Source of the DNA: JAWXUK01 sp044432725
GTDB lineage: Bacteria > Bacillota > Clostridia > Oscillospirales > Oscillospiraceae
Assembly (NCBI GenBank): GCA_044432725.1
Contig: JAWXUL010000001.1
Location: 186,001-250,000, forward strand
Direction: 5' to 3'
Length of the DNA stretch: 64,000 nt
A model generated the notes under the pieces. It ran no database searches. It had not been told where the DNA came from and saw only the letters and a list, made by a program, of their open reading frames with translations. Below are positions 33,451 to 41,971 of this stretch, piece after piece (the stretch's first letter is position 1; every line of letters begins with the position of its first letter). The position numbers and the translations under genes are program-made.

Positions 33451-34179
33451 TCATGATTCAGGGGCTTCGAGTTTCTTTAGACAAGAAAGTTCTTGGTCTG
33501 TCAACTCTCGCCACTGACCTTTTTTCAACTTGGGATCAAGGGATAATGTACCTTCTCGTATCCTTTTTAATCGTAATACATCCAAATTCACCTGAGCACA
33601 CATTCGTCGTAGTTGCCGATTTTTCCCCTGATGAATGACAAAAGAAGCTTTTGTCATGTCTCCGTTTTGTTCTATGATGTGAATCTTGGCTCCTTCAACA
33701 ATATCCCCATCAAGGTCCATGGTGGCAGATAAGATAGGTAAAGCAGCGTCTACATCTCCACGCAGCCACAAAAGATACTCTTTCTCTACTTGATGACTGG
33801 GGTGTAACAGTTTTTGGGTCAAGTCTCCATCATCTGTCATCAGAAGTAATCCTTCTGACATAAAATCCAGTCGTCCCACAGGATAAAGACGTTTCCCGAA
33901 GTTTTCCACAAGATCTTTGACCGTCCCTCTTCCTTTTTCGTCAGACAGGGTACTGACGTACCGAGGCGGTTTGTGTAGCATCACATAACTTCTGCGATTG
34001 GGGGGAAGAAGAGGGACACCATCCACCATGATCTGGTCTTGAGATAAATCCGCTTTGTCCCCCAGCTGTGCCACAATACCATTGACGGTCACACGTTTGG
34101 CTAAGATCCATTTCTCTGCCTCACGGCGAGAGGAAAGCCCTGCTGTTGCGATTAATTTTTGTAATCTTTCTGTCATCAT
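33451..34179 (-). CDS. RsuA/RluB-family pseudouridine synthase
   Basis: 242 residues with an N-terminal S4 domain (LQKLIATAGLSSRREAEKWI) and the pseudouridine synthase core with catalytic D105 in GRLDFMSEG. KEYLLWLRG and GKNRQLRRM are further motifs. It isomerises specific rRNA uridines; the RluB branch (23S) is most likely in Firmicutes. The start is ATG 34179 with GAGGAAAG before it. The C-terminus is followed by an 81-base gap to the RpiR regulator. Confidence 0.93.
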   Translation of the reverse strand: MMTERLQKLIATAGLSSRREAEKWILAKRVTVNGIVAQLGDKADLSQDQIMVDGVPLLPPNRRSYVMLHKPPRYVSTLSDEKGRGTVKDLVENFGKRLYPVGRLDFMSEGLLLMTDDGDLTQKLLHPSHQVEKEYLLWLRGDVDAALPILSATMDLDGDIVEGAKIHIIEQNGDMTKASFVIHQGKNRQLRRMCAQVNLDVLRLKRIREGTLSLDPKLKKGQWRELTDQELSCLKKLEAPES

Positions 34180-34198
34180 TGACTTTCCTCTCTTTTTA

Positions 34199-35290
34199 TT
34201 ATTGGAAAAAACTTTTGAACTGATCAAAAAAACTTTGTTTTTCTGTCACAATATTGTGAAAACTCTCTCCATAGACACAAGGCATCTCACCACACAAATC
34301 ATCTCCCAGATACCAAGCAAGTTGTCCCCCAGCATGTTCTCCCTTGCTCACAGGCGCCCAAACGGCTTCTTCGGGTAAGACAAGCTCTGCGACAATTTCT
34401 TCCCCTTCTGCCACAGGATAACGAAGGCTTTCTTGTGCTGTCACTGTCACAAAGGGAGACAAACTTCCAGATAATGGGACAGTCCCTAGCACTGTTTCTG
34501 TGTCGCAAAGTGTCTTCATTTCATAATGTGCAAAACCATAATCAAACAAATTTTTGTGGTCTAGCCAATCATCAGGATCATCCAAGGTGACACAAATAAG
34601 GGTCATCCCGTCCTTTGTACTGGCAGACACCAAGGTACGTCCAGCCAGTTGGGTATATCCTGTTTTCATCCCGATACAACCCTCGTATTGCCATAAAAGC
34701 TTGTTTTTATTGCTGAAATACCGATTATCCACTCGGATTTCCTTGGTAGCGACAATCTGGGAAAGGGTTTCATTGGCAAGACAAGCTTGTGCTAACGTCG
34801 CCATATCTCTGGCAGTGGAGTAATGATTGTCTGCATTTAAACCATGGGGATTGGCAAAAAGAGTATTTGTCATCCCCAATTCTTTTGCTTTTTCATTCAT
34901 TTGTGCCACAAAAGCTTCTTCAGAGCCGGCACAAGTTATGGCAATGGCAACAGCAGCATCGTTGCCAGAATGGAGCATCAAGCCATAAAGCAAACCTTCC
35001 AAAGAGATTTCCGTATCTTTTGTCAAATAGAGAGAAGACCCCTCTACCCCACAGGCTTCTGGTGGAATCGCCACCATTTCTTCTAATAGAATATCACTTT
35101 CTAAGGCAACAAGTGCTGTCATTAGTTTGGTAATACTGGCAATTAAACTAGTTTCGTCAATATTTTTCTCATATAAAACACGACCACTTTCCATCTCAAT
35201 CAAAATGGCTGACTGCGCAGAAAGGGAAACTGCTTTACTGGGAAATATACAACAGAATAGAATTAAAAGGCTATAAATCGTTCGTTTCAT
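34199..35290 (-). CDS. D-alanyl-D-alanine carboxypeptidase (penicillin-binding protein, DacF/DacB type)
   Basis: 363 residues, exported by a signal peptide (residues 1-20). All three serine-peptidase motifs are visible: SITK at 52-55 with the active serine, SGN at 108-110, and KTG at 209-211. A PBP5-like C-terminal beta domain follows and the final 20 residues could be a membrane-binding amphipathic helix. It trims the terminal D-Ala of peptidoglycan stems. Position after gerW and scpAB suggests a sporulation cortex enzyme (DacB or DacF), which is inference. Confidence 0.93.
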   Translation of the reverse strand: MKRTIYSLLILFCCIFPSKAVSLSAQSAILIEMESGRVLYEKNIDETSLIASITKLMTALVALESDILLEEMVAIPPEACGVEGSSLYLTKDTEISLEGLLYGLMLHSGNDAAVAIAITCAGSEEAFVAQMNEKAKELGMTNTLFANPHGLNADNHYSTARDMATLAQACLANETLSQIVATKEIRVDNRYFSNKNKLLWQYEGCIGMKTGYTQLAGRTLVSASTKDGMTLICVTLDDPDDWLDHKNLFDYGFAHYEMKTLCDTETVLGTVPLSGSLSPFVTVTAQESLRYPVAEGEEIVAELVLPEEAVWAPVSKGEHAGGQLAWYLGDDLCGEMPCVYGESFHNIVTEKQSFFDQFKSFFQ

Positions 35291-35351
35291 TTCTTATTCC
35301 TCCCTATTGTTTAGTATGGGTAGAAATAAAAAAATTATAAAAAAATATAAT

Positions 35352-35774
35352 TTATTTTTCTTTTACAAAATCTTTCTTTTCTTCTTTCTTTTCCTTTTGA
35401 TTTTCTAAAAATTCAGCAAGTTTATCCATTAAATCAGGTGCAGCATCAATGATACGGTCTGCCACAGAAGCAGGAGGAGGTGTCATGTGCAATACTTTCA
35501 CATCATTACCACGCACTACCAAAAAAGCCACAGGTTCCATTTTGGCAGAGGCTGCTGCACCGCCACCAAAACTATTGCCCTGTTCTGCTTTTTGGTTTTT
35601 ACTAATATAGTCACTGCCTCCGCCGCCTACACCAACACTTAATTTCGAAACGGGAATCAACGTAACTCCTTGGGTTTCAATGGGAGCACCGATTAAAGTG
35701 TTATTTCCCAACAACCCCTTTAATGTTTCAATGGTATTCCCCAAAAGTTCTTCCACATGATGATTTTTTTCCAT
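35352..35774 (-). CDS. gerW: GerW/YtfJ family sporulation protein
   Basis: A 140-residue soluble protein with the family motifs NTIETLKGLLGNNTLIGAPI, TLIPVSKLSVGVGGGGSDY, FGGGAAASAKMEPVAFLVV and a lysine/glutamate-rich tail. YtfJ/GerW is needed for normal spore germination in Bacillus. Start ATG 35774 fits AAGGAG at 8 bases; longer frames overlap the upstream gene leader. Located in the conserved scpA-scpB-DUF2953-gerW order. Confidence 0.93.
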   Translation of the reverse strand: MEKNHHVEELLGNTIETLKGLLGNNTLIGAPIETQGVTLIPVSKLSVGVGGGGSDYISKNQKAEQGNSFGGGAAASAKMEPVAFLVVRGNDVKVLHMTPPPASVADRIIDAAPDLMDKLAEFLENQKEKKEEKKDFVKEK

Positions 35775-35873
35775 AATCATTCTCCTTATCAAGATTTTAT
35801 CCCTTGCTACGCATTCATCTCTCTTGTTTTTTCTTAATTCCCTTGTTGGATTCAGAGAGAGGGCCAAGAGATC

Positions 35874-36581
35874 TTATTGTTTGTTTTTTGATGAATGAGC
35901 AGGGGTAGTCTCTGTTGCTAAAAGCTTACGAGCTTCTAATAAAAAATATATAATAAGATACAAAAGCTGTCCAATGGTGATAGAAACAGCCAATCGTCCT
36001 TGAAATTCTATTTCTGTTCTTTCATACTGAAGCTGTACCGAAGCACGACCTTGCTGTATGTTCAAAGCAGTATCCAAAGGGCGCCAAATTGTGCCCAAAA
36101 GAGCATGGGCTTGTCCATATAAAATGGTTGCTTTTACTGGGTCTTCATCCCCTACTCGCAAAAGCAGTTCTAAAGAATCTATTTTTTTATAACGCCCTAA
36201 TTTCGCCAAAGTTGCAATCACCAAAGGAACAAAGGATTTGACCAGAGTGATTTTCTCTGTCAGAGTGGGTGCTTTCCCCTGTTGTTTCTTTTTTTGATTG
36301 CCAGAGCTTTGTTTTTCTTTTTTTTCGTTCTTTTTATTTTCTTCTTTACTTTCTTTTTTTTTGACTTGATTCTCTTTTTTTACACCACTTTTCGCCCTGT
36401 CCTTTTTTGGATTTCTCTCCTCTTCCTTTGTTTCTGAAAATAAAGGAAAGGTCTTTTTCCATAAAGTAGCATAAACCTGAACCCCATCTTTTCCGTATTT
36501 CGCCAAAATCCCCACAGGAAGAAGTAACAAAATCAACAACAACAGCAATAACAAAAAGAGGCATACTAAGATTGTTTTCAT
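35874..36581 (-). CDS. DUF2953 membrane protein (YtfI-like)
   Basis: 235 residues. A strong N-terminal membrane helix (about 4-27, mostly Leu/Ile) is followed by a very Lys/Glu-rich linker (about 55-105), the DUF2953 domain (LELLLRVGDEDPVKATILYG, ALLGTIWRPL) and a C-terminal hydrophobic segment. Function unknown; in Bacillus the homologue is next to ytfJ, as here. Its ATG shares a base with the scpB stop (TAATG). Confidence 0.88.
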   Translation of the reverse strand: MKTILVCLFLLLLLLLILLLLPVGILAKYGKDGVQVYATLWKKTFPLFSETKEEERNPKKDRAKSGVKKENQVKKKESKEENKKNEKKEKQSSGNQKKKQQGKAPTLTEKITLVKSFVPLVIATLAKLGRYKKIDSLELLLRVGDEDPVKATILYGQAHALLGTIWRPLDTALNIQQGRASVQLQYERTEIEFQGRLAVSITIGQLLYLIIYFLLEARKLLATETTPAHSSKNKQ

Positions 36582-37180
36582 TACAAAAACCTCTCTTGTT
36601 CCAGTTCTACCTCTTCCAGAACTGTTTCTGGAATCGTCAGTTGAACCATTTCAGGCTCTGGCTCATCCAAATCAGGTAGATTGGATAAATGCTCCAAATG
36701 AAACACCCGTAAAAAAGCATCAGTGGTTTGGTATAATGTGGGTCTTCCTGGCATTTCCATAAGCCTTCCACATTCTTCTACCAGTCCCCGTATCAAAAGA
36801 GAGGAGATGGTATAGGTGCTGTCAACCCCACGTATTTGATCGATATAAGCACGTGTGGTTGGCTGGTGATAAGCAATGATGGCAAGGACCTCTAAGGCAG
36901 GTTGCGTCAGTTTCGGGGGAGAGCGAGTTTCAAGAACTCGATGAACAGCCGAGGCACAATCAGGTGCCGAGCACATTTGATAGCTAGTATTCAGCTTCAA
37001 AATACGAAGCCCTCCTTGGGAAAGTTCATATTGTCCCATCAGTTTCGATAGAATTTCTTCTGCCTCTTTCCGAGTGATTTCAAGTCCAAGACAAATTCGT
37101 TCCACCCCAACTGACTCACCAGAAGCAAACAAAATAGCTTCTATTTTTGCTGAAAGTTCTTTTTTTTCTTCGAAATCCAT
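36581..37180 (-). CDS. scpB: Segregation and condensation protein B
   Basis: 199 residues with paired winged-helix domains (AKIEAILFASGESV, LEVLAIIAYHQPTTRAYIDQ, IRGVDSTYTISSLLIRGLVE). ScpB binds ScpA and SMC in the chromosome-condensing complex. Start ATG 37180 with GGAGGAAG upstream. Follows scpA after a 57-base gap. Confidence 0.96.
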   Translation of the reverse strand: MDFEEKKELSAKIEAILFASGESVGVERICLGLEITRKEAEEILSKLMGQYELSQGGLRILKLNTSYQMCSAPDCASAVHRVLETRSPPKLTQPALEVLAIIAYHQPTTRAYIDQIRGVDSTYTISSLLIRGLVEECGRLMEMPGRPTLYQTTDAFLRVFHLEHLSNLPDLDEPEPEMVQLTIPETVLEEVELEQERFL

Positions 37181-37237
37181 TTTGCTTCCTCCATTCCTTG
37201 ATGATAAGAGCAACTTTGTTGTTGTTTTTTTTCTAAT

Positions 37238-38059
37238 TTATGGGAGGGAGAGTTCTTGGCTCAATGTAGAAGGGTCACTGGGCGTAACGGCTGTTCCTTC
37301 GATATAATGCACAATGCACTCCTCATCTTCTGATACAAATAAGCGGTTGGTTTTACACAAATCTAATAAAGCAATAAATGTTGCCACCAATTCAGATCGA
37401 CTGTGGCAGACAGAAAGGATAGAAACAAAAGAGCTGGCACCTTTTTGCAATAAAAAATTTAATAATTCCACTGCTTTTTTCGCCACTGGATAGGGTTCTC
37501 TGCCCACAATTCCCTGAAATGCGCCTAGTTCTACTGGTTTTTTCACCTCTGCTCGAGAGGCTATGGACTGCATGGCTCGCCACAAATCTCTTGGGTGATG
37601 GTCTAAACTAAGGGACTCCCCTTGAGAAAGTGTTTCAGGAGGTTTCACGCATAGATTTCTTCCGTGGGCATATTGTAACTGTAAATGTGCCGAGATTTTT
37701 TTCGCTTGTAGATACATTTCTTTGTTGCGATGTAATTCTAAACTGGCAATCAGTTCTGCCATTTCGTTATTGGCTTCTACATCATGAATGGATAATAACA
37801 TTCTGGTTTTGATATCCACCAAATGGGATGCCATCGTCACAAATTCTGTGGCAACTTCCAAATCAATCTCTTTCCTTGCTTCCATCCAAGCCAAATATTG
37901 GCTTAGAATCAAAGAAATTTGAATATCTTTGATTTCCATTTTATTTTTACTTAAAAGATATAAAATCAAATCCAAAGGTCCAGAAAAGTCGTCTAAACCT
38001 TCATTTTTATCTTTTAGAACAGAACTTAAATGATAAATCGGACTTTCCAAGAACAACAC
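37238..38059 (-). CDS. scpA: Segregation and condensation protein A
   Basis: Kleisin-like partner of SMC, about 270 residues. Core motif FSGPLDLILYLLSKNKMEI near the N-terminus and VATEFVTMASHLVDIKTRML further on; a winged helix at the C-terminus (SELVATFIALLDLCK). The start is not ATG: GTG 38059 or TTG 38056/38050 are the options after AAAAAGGTG. It comes 7 bases after the upstream S2P-like gene stop. Confidence 0.95.
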   Translation of the reverse strand: MLFLESPIYHLSSVLKDKNEGLDDFSGPLDLILYLLSKNKMEIKDIQISLILSQYLAWMEARKEIDLEVATEFVTMASHLVDIKTRMLLSIHDVEANNEMAELIASLELHRNKEMYLQAKKISAHLQLQYAHGRNLCVKPPETLSQGESLSLDHHPRDLWRAMQSIASRAEVKKPVELGAFQGIVGREPYPVAKKAVELLNFLLQKGASSFVSILSVCHSRSELVATFIALLDLCKTNRLFVSEDEECIVHYIEGTAVTPSDPSTLSQELSLP

Positions 38060-38066
38060 ACCTTTT

Positions 38067-38771
38067 CTATAAAAAATAATAATCTACAAAAGCAAATGGA
38101 ATCCCACAGATTTCGCAAAGTGGCTGAATAAAAAAGCCGAAAAAAATGGAGAAAAACAACTGTGGATAGCCTGTCCACAAAAAAACAGCCAAAGATAGAA
38201 TCCATTGTTTTTGCCATTTTAAAAAGAAATCTTGGATTTTGTTTCCATAATACGGGAATACGATGGTATACATCCCAAAAAAAGGAAGGGGTAAAAACTG
38301 AGAAAGAGCAAAACCAAATGACAATATCCCCAAATGCAAAAGACTCCAGAACAAATACCCCCACAATGTTCCTGATTCTATTCTTGAATAAACCAAAGAA
38401 GAAAGAAAAAAACAAGCCACGGTGAAAAGCAGACAAGCAAAAACGCCTGAACATAAAATCAAAAACACATCTCTTTGTGGCTTTTTTAAGTTTTCCCGTT
38501 GCAAGGGGAAAGGCTTTCCCCATCCCAGACCAGTGGTCACAAAAAGAAGAAATCCCACTGGCTCTAAGTCCTCGTAAATCTTACCTCTGCCGTTTAATTT
38601 TGGGCATGGATCACCTAAAAGATATGCTATCTTTGTACAAACAGTGAAAAAGAGAGAAGAAATCAGAAAACAATGTACGATTCCAAAAATTAGTGGCAAG
38701 ACATATTGCCAGTCCTGACGCACCATCAGTTTCGAAAACATTGCCAAGTTCTTCTCTCCTTTCGTTTCCAT
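38067..38771 (-). CDS. Site-2-protease-like membrane protein lacking zinc ligands
   Basis: A 234-residue (or slightly shorter) polytopic protein with about five hydrophobic segments. AYLLGDPCPKLNGRG, DLEPVG and GLGWGKPFPL align with the S2P/M50 pattern AYKLGDP, NPxxHxDPxG and GFGWAKPVPV. The position that should be HExxH is occupied by roughly FFTVC, and the second-site HxD is DLE, so no catalytic zinc site remains. The genuine S2P gene often sits before scpA in Clostridia, which matches this location. The start may be TTG 38747 or ATG 38741, because AAAGGAG lies inside the first codons. Activity is unlikely; a structural role is possible. Confidence 0.7.
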   Translation of the reverse strand: METKGEKNLAMFSKLMVRQDWQYVLPLIFGIVHCFLISSLFFTVCTKIAYLLGDPCPKLNGRGKIYEDLEPVGFLLFVTTGLGWGKPFPLQRENLKKPQRDVFLILCSGVFACLLFTVACFFLSSLVYSRIESGTLWGYLFWSLLHLGILSFGFALSQFLPLPFFGMYTIVFPYYGNKIQDFFLKWQKQWILSLAVFLWTGYPQLFFSIFFGFFIQPLCEICGIPFAFVDYYFL

Positions 38772-39020
38772 TCTGTCTATTGTTTTTTAGAGATACGCTC
38801 ATTTAAAACCCATCATTAATAAATTCAAATTTCAAGGGAAATATGTTGCTTCTAAAGTTAAAAATGGAGATGAGTCATTTCGGGGTGTCGCCATTGACTT
38901 AACGGCTTTGCCACTGTTTATTTGTTTGTCTATGCCAAAGAAAACTCAAGAAACTATAACAATTTATTATAACATATTTCAAAAAAAAACACAATGGAAT
39001 TCACAATAAAAACAATATTT
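38772..39020. other. Intergenic spacer with a GC-richer block
   Basis: 249 bases without a recognised gene. The A/T-rich sequence is interrupted at about 38864-38930 by a GC-richer block containing GGAGATGAGTCAT, GGGGTGTCGCC and TTGACTTAACGGC. One plus-strand frame stays open for about 66 codons across it but lacks a start. It may be a fragment of a dispersed element; I cannot prove this. Confidence 0.4.
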
Positions 39021-39653
39021 TTATTTTTGTTCATAAGGGAGAAAAAATCTTGGTATTCCTTCTACTTTGGGCGCAATACTTCCTTGTGGAAAGAAAAATT
39101 CTCCTCCTTCTTGGGTAAAAAAGATGTTTTTAAAAGAAAAATGCTTTCTTATCTCTTGTAAATCCTTAGAAAAAAAGAAAAAATCTTCCCGTTCTTCACC
39201 CTGTTTGAATATTTCTGTTAAAATATTTTTTCCAAAAACTTGTGGCACGAATTGATTTAAAGAAATAGGACTTCCTTCAGAAATATCCCACAAATCACTG
39301 AAAAAATAAATTTCCCACAAAGATTTTCCTCTCTTTTCCTTCACAGTGACGCCCACAGAAAGGTAATTATCGGTCAAAATCCCCTCTTCCCAGCTACTTT
39401 CTATCACGCAGCGCCAAGGAGTGAAAAAAAGCCCCTTGTCTCTTTTTTCTAAAAAATTCAAACAAGCTAAGAAATATAATTCACTACACCATATATTTTT
39501 CCAAATTTGACTGAATTTACAATAATATCGTTGTAACCGTTTTTCTCTTTTCTTATTCCCTTCCCATCGTGGAAGGGTGATTTCAAGGAAAAGTACTGTT
39601 TCTCCTTGAAAAGTCAAGATTTCTTCTTCTTTTTGATCAGTAATGACGCCCAT
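39021..39653 (-). CDS. DUF3298/RsiV-C-like domain protein without membrane anchor
   Basis: 210 residues, very rich in Phe, Lys and Glu. The C-terminal part, FFTQEGGEFFFPQGSIAP then VEGIPRFFLPYE, resembles the end of DUF3298 (the extracytoplasmic domain of the RsiV anti-sigma factor), where a conserved acidic/aromatic strand ends in IAPYAAG-PEF-IPY. I see no signal peptide and no transmembrane segment, unlike RsiV. AAAGGAG lies 10 bases before the ATG. Function unknown; the match is by eye and moderate. Confidence 0.6.
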   Translation of the reverse strand: MGVITDQKEEEILTFQGETVLFLEITLPRWEGNKKREKRLQRYYCKFSQIWKNIWCSELYFLACLNFLEKRDKGLFFTPWRCVIESSWEEGILTDNYLSVGVTVKEKRGKSLWEIYFFSDLWDISEGSPISLNQFVPQVFGKNILTEIFKQGEEREDFFFFSKDLQEIRKHFSFKNIFFTQEGGEFFFPQGSIAPKVEGIPRFFLPYEQK

Positions 39654-39974
39654 TCTAACACAACTCCTTTTAATTTCCTAAAAGTATCAATGATATCATA
39701 AAACCTTCCCTATCCCCTTTTTATGCTCACATAGAGCCTTATTGTTTCAAACAATTTTGATTCCCTAAGTATTTTGAGATGTCTTTTCGCTATTTTATGC
39801 AGGAAATAAAAAAAAGTCACTAAAGGCTTTTGAAAAAACAGCACAATCTAAAAAATTGTCACCAGAATATTTTCTTAAGTACCCTTTACAAATTGCTTTT
39901 TTTTTGATAAAATAAGATGATAGAAAGAAATTCCAACCCTTTACACCACTAAAAAGAAATAGGAGGAAAACATC
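39654..39974. other. Divergent spacer upstream of the methyltransferase gene
   Basis: 321 A/T-rich bases between two divergent genes. Apart from the promoter at 39885-39913 and the ribosome site at 39961 I see nothing specific. Confidence 0.6.
39885..39913 (+). promoter_or_regulatory. Sigma-A-type promoter of the methyltransferase gene
   Basis: TTTACA (39885-39890), 17-base spacer, TAAAAT (39908-39913); about 60 bases before the TTG start. One mismatch in each box. Confidence 0.6.
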
Positions 39975-40706
39975 TTGCCAAGTTATGAAACCCTTGCAAC
40001 TTGCTACGATAAACTAACAGCCGATGTGGACTATGAACAATGGGCTGATTACATTCACAAACGCTTCCAAAATATACCTGGAAAAATCGTCCTTGACCTT
40101 GCTTGTGGGACAGGCTCTCTCTCCTTTGCTTTGGCTAAAAAAGGCTATGAAATGATAGGCGTGGACTTATCCACAGATATGTTGGGGGAAGCAATGGAAA
40201 AAAACATCGACTTCCAAGGTGAAAAGCCTATCTTCCTCTGTCAATCTATGGATAAATTGGATTTGTTTGGCACAATAGACGGCTGTGTTTGTTGTTTGGA
40301 CAGTGTCAACTATGTGACTGAGCCTGAAAAGTTACAAGAAACTTTTCAGCGAGTTTCTCTTTTTTTAATGCCAAAGGGGATTTTTCTCTTTGATATCAAA
40401 AGTCCTTATGCCTTTATGTCACAAAATGGACAATTTTCACTAGATGAGAATGAAGATTTATTTTGTATTTGGCGGACAGAAACAGATCCTCCTTTTTCTC
40501 GTCATGAAATCGACTTGTTCCAAAGACAAGGAGATCTGTGGGCTCGAGAAGTCGAAAGCCATTGCCAAAGAATCTATCCCCCAGAAGAGATTTTAGAATA
40601 TCTAAAAAATAGTGGATTTACGAATATACGCCAATATGCCAATCTTTCAGAAAATCCCCCTAGTGAAGAGGAAGAAAGAATTTTTTTTGTAGCAGAAAAA
40701 ATTTAA
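39975..40706 (+). CDS. Class I SAM-dependent methyltransferase
   Basis: 243 residues. Motif I VLDLACGTGSLSFALA and post-I MIGVDLSTDML give the SAM-binding Rossmann fold; CCLDSVNYVT is motif IV-like. The N-terminus MPSYETLATCYDKLTADVDY is typical of a Firmicutes group often encoded near ribosomal or lipid genes, with unknown substrate. The TTG start at 39975 follows AGGAGGA at 8 bases; there is no ATG nearby. Confidence 0.9.
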   Translation: MPSYETLATCYDKLTADVDYEQWADYIHKRFQNIPGKIVLDLACGTGSLSFALAKKGYEMIGVDLSTDMLGEAMEKNIDFQGEKPIFLCQSMDKLDLFGTIDGCVCCLDSVNYVTEPEKLQETFQRVSLFLMPKGIFLFDIKSPYAFMSQNGQFSLDENEDLFCIWRTETDPPFSRHEIDLFQRQGDLWAREVESHCQRIYPPEEILEYLKNSGFTNIRQYANLSENPPSEEEERIFFVAEKI

Positions 40707-40707
40707 C

Positions 40708-40736
40708 TTGCCAAAAAGAAAAAATTAAGATATAAT
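40708..40736 (+). promoter_or_regulatory. Sigma-A-type promoter of the 116-residue gene
   Basis: TTGCCA (40708-40713), 17-base spacer, TATAAT (40731-40736). It starts immediately after the methyltransferase stop and is about 83 bases from the next ATG, so that gene has its own promoter. Confidence 0.8.
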
Positions 40737-40818
40737 GAGCATAAAGAGATACAAATTACTATGAAGAGAATCGTGGAACAATCCATTGGTTCTTTGAACA
40801 AAACAAGGAGGCATTAAT

Positions 40819-41169
40819 ATGAAAATAACATTTGATGAAGCAGTAGAAAAAGTAGGTGATTTGGCACAATCAGGCGTAGCCAAATCTGTTCAAGTCACAG
40901 AAATGGCAAAACTTCAAGTAAAAAATATGTCTGAACAAGAAAATTTGAAAAAACTTTACATCAAGCTTGGGAAATATTATTACGATAATTATAGCAGCGA
41001 ACCAGAAGAAACGTTGAAAGAAACCTGTGAAAGCATTCAAAAAACAAAACAAAATATTGTGGAAAACAATCTTCGAATCAAGCAACTTCGTAACCCGGAC
41101 ATCATTTTAACCCAAGATGATATGCCAGACGACACAGTGGATATAGAGATAGAAACAACAGAAGAATAA
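40819..41169 (+). CDS. Small helical protein, unknown function
   Basis: 116 residues, no signal or membrane segment. The first 60 residues are mostly helical (EAVEKVGDLAQSGVAKSVQV, MAKLQVKNMSEQENLKKLYI) followed by LGKYYYDNYSSEP, a second helix and an acidic tail ending TVDIEIETTEE. The LGKYYY-after-helix pattern recurs in small Clostridia proteins that also carry a zinc ribbon; here no cysteine pair is present. AAGGAGG precedes the ATG. Well isolated by its own promoter and terminator. Function unknown. Confidence 0.75.
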   Translation: MKITFDEAVEKVGDLAQSGVAKSVQVTEMAKLQVKNMSEQENLKKLYIKLGKYYYDNYSSEPEETLKETCESIQKTKQNIVENNLRIKQLRNPDIILTQDDMPDDTVDIEIETTEE

Positions 41170-41170
41170 G

Positions 41171-41207
41171 AAAAAGTGCCTACATTTATGCAATGTAGGC
41201 ACTTTTT
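41171..41207. terminator. Bidirectional terminator
   Basis: Perfect 16-base stem AAAAAGTGCCTACATT (41171-41186) and complement (41192-41207) with a 5-base loop and a T-run. It sits between convergent genes and its end touches the sigma-factor stop codon at 41209-41207. Confidence 0.95.
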
Positions 41208-41815
41208 TATCTAAATTCTGTATTCAGTTCTTTTCGGATTTTTTTCACATTTTGAGAAATTTTGGATTGAGAGCATTGAATCAAATCAGCAGCAGAGCTT
41301 TGACTGATTTCATTGCAAAGCACAGTGAAAATCACATCTGCATTCTTCCCTACTCTTTTTTGTACATATTCATATATATTTTTTAAATTTTCACGGCATA
41401 CATACAAATCCTCTGGAGAAAAGTTCTTTCCTGACAAAAAATTCCCTTGTAACACCTCTTCTAAATCTTCGTCGTTTAACGAAGCAATGTTAGAAGGTCT
41501 CTTCTCTGCAAATTCCGAGCGAACAAACATTTTAAGCTTGTTTTCCATACAAACAGTGGCATATGTGGAAAACTTTGTCCCTTTTGTTGGATCATAAGTG
41601 TCAAAAGCAGACAGCATTGCAAGAGATGAAATTTGATACAAATCATGAATATCAATCGAAGGTGTTTTGACAAAATAATCCCAATATTTCTTGACACAAT
41701 AATGAATCAAAGAAGAATTTTCTGTAAACCACTGTTCTTTTTGGGTATTTGTCCAATTTTTTGTCTCTGGATGAGTTTCCAAATTTGGCTCTGTTTTTGT
41801 CTCTTCCTCTGACAT
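41207..41815 (-). CDS. Sigma-70-family RNA polymerase sigma factor
   Basis: 202 residues. Region 2 is clear: IDIHDLYQISSLAMLSAFDT and DPTKGTKFSTYATVCMENKL, which carry the core-binding and -10 recognition helices. A C-terminal helix-turn-helix (SSAADLIQCSQSKISQNVKK) corresponds to region 4. The Glu/Thr-rich first 25 residues are extra. ATG 41815 has AGAGGTG upstream. No anti-sigma factor adjoins it; this is an orphan alternative sigma factor whose regulon is unknown. Confidence 0.85.
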   Translation of the reverse strand: MSEEETKTEPNLETHPETKNWTNTQKEQWFTENSSLIHYCVKKYWDYFVKTPSIDIHDLYQISSLAMLSAFDTYDPTKGTKFSTYATVCMENKLKMFVRSEFAEKRPSNIASLNDEDLEEVLQGNFLSGKNFSPEDLYVCRENLKNIYEYVQKRVGKNADVIFTVLCNEISQSSAADLIQCSQSKISQNVKKIRKELNTEFR

Positions 41816-41971
41816 AAAAACACCTCTTTTCAAGCAACACTCTTCTTATCACTATTTTCAACTGATCTCAATTAAAAAACAACTTATTTTCTATCGTTAT
41901 ACGAAACAAGAGGAATGCATCATTGATTGGTTCAGCTGTAGCAAAAAGAGAAAAGGAATCCTTCTATATTT

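Noticed and set aside
38026..38523. Alternative minus frame overlapping the S2P-like gene
   Set aside because: Phe/Cys/Arg-rich and without motifs; the overlapping frame has the S2P landmarks and a ribosome site.
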